Positions 63,650 through 64,000 of a stretch of DNA of 64,000 nt are shown piece after piece (the first letter of the stretch is position 1; the number at the start of each line of letters is the position of its first letter). The notes below the pieces were generated by a model. It saw only the letters and a program-made list of their open reading frames with translations. It was not told where the DNA came from and did not search any database. Source of the DNA: an uncultured Acidimicrobiales bacterium (lineage in GTDB: Bacteria > Actinomycetota > Acidimicrobiia > Acidimicrobiales > CATQHL01). The DNA lies in assembly GCA_958295925.1 (NCBI GenBank), contig CATQHL010000001.1:1747753-1811752 (forward strand), written 5' to 3'. The translations under genes and the position numbers were made by a program.

Positions 63650-64000
63650 TGCGCTGCGAGCGCGGGGCAATCAGCCTTTTCCTTGCTTTGGTCTTCGTGG
63701 CGTTCCTGTTGATTGCCGGGATGGTCATCGACTCAGCCACCGTGCGAAGCGAGAGACGCGCGGCCGCTGACGTGGCACGCCAGGCGGCTCGGGCGGCAGT
63801 CCAGGAAATCGACGTCGCCTTCTTTCGGCTGACTGGTTTGGTTCGCCTGAAGACGGACGCTGCGCGAGCGGCCGCGGAAGCGGTCACACCAGACGCCTAC
63901 ACGGTGGAAGTGAGCACCTCCTCCGACCGGGCGGAGGTGAAGGTGTCCCGCGACGTCCCTGCTCAGATATTGGGTCTTAGAGGCGACCTCCGCACCGTGA
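63649..64000 (+). CDS. TadG-like pilus protein, N-terminal part (partial)
   Basis: It starts at ATG 63649, overlapping the previous stop by one base, and runs off the right edge. MRCERGAISLFLALVFVAFL is the typical beginning of Flp-assembly TadG-like proteins: a short basic leader, G-A-I-S and a membrane helix, then AADVARQAARAAVQEID. The remainder cannot be judged. Confidence 0.65.
   Translation, partial: MRCERGAISLFLALVFVAFLLIAGMVIDSATVRSERRAAADVARQAARAAVQEIDVAFFRLTGLVRLKTDAARAAAEAVTPDAYTVEVSTSSDRAEVKVSRDVPAQILGLRGDLRTV

Overview
The window is high-GC bacterial DNA. It carries the end of the S10 operon, the spc and alpha ribosomal operons, F420-type luciferase-like oxidoreductases, an IpdAB-like CoA enzyme, a Liv-type ABC transporter with fused subunits, a second type IIA topoisomerase pair and a Tad pilus locus. 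This points to an actinobacterium, perhaps class Acidimicrobiia; the class is an inference from gene content, because no rRNA gene is present.

Layout. 1-12.5 kb: translation core, from the tail of rplV through spc (rplN to rpmD, rplO, secY, adk) to infA, rpmJ, rpsM, rpsK, rpsD, rpoA, rplQ and truA. No map gene lies between adk and infA. infA has no usual start codon and probably begins at CTG, behind a good internal promoter. 12.6-33.5 kb: catabolic and transport genes. These are a flavin reductase, an old-yellow-enzyme reductase, a branched-chain-type solute-binding lipoprotein, an MFS-ABC ATPase fusion, a LivH-LivM-LivG fusion, an APH-type kinase, a lipocalin-like protein, an F420 oxidoreductase, a VOC protein, a UGSC-family protein whose gene has an in-frame TGA followed by a bacterial-SECIS-like hairpin, its probable partner, an IpdAB-like pair, an SDR and a PQQ/cytochrome c lipoprotein.

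33.6-49.2 kb: a phosphorothioate-type defence island read on the minus strand. The order is cysteine desulfurase (SspA), DUF4007 protein (SspB), large ATPase (SspC), PP-loop sulfurtransferase (SspD), then an AT-richer module of helicase, GHKL ATPase and phospholipase-D nuclease that resembles SspFGH. Beyond it lies a rearranged second copy: an SspB-SspC chimera without the ATPase domain, and a truncated GHKL paralogue with a damaged ATP lid. 49.2-52.4 kb is a junkyard of decayed genes: a coiled-coil membrane protein with stops and a frameshift, a luciferase-like oxidoreductase remnant fused to an N-truncated DndB-like (DGQHR) gene that also has an amber codon, and an intact AT-rich gene with a HEPN-like R-N-x4-H motif.

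52.5-57.3 kb: a ParE/GyrB-like and ParC/GyrA-like pair. 57.8 kb to the end: Tad pilus genes (SAF/CpaB-like, TadZ-like, TadA, TadB, TadC, Flp-like pilin, two TadE-like proteins, start of a TadG-like protein) expressed away from parC through a shared AT-rich region with back-to-back promoters.

The points most worth following are the Ssp island with its chimeric second copy, the UGSC selenoprotein candidate, and the MFS-ABC fusion whose Walker A lysine is replaced by arginine.
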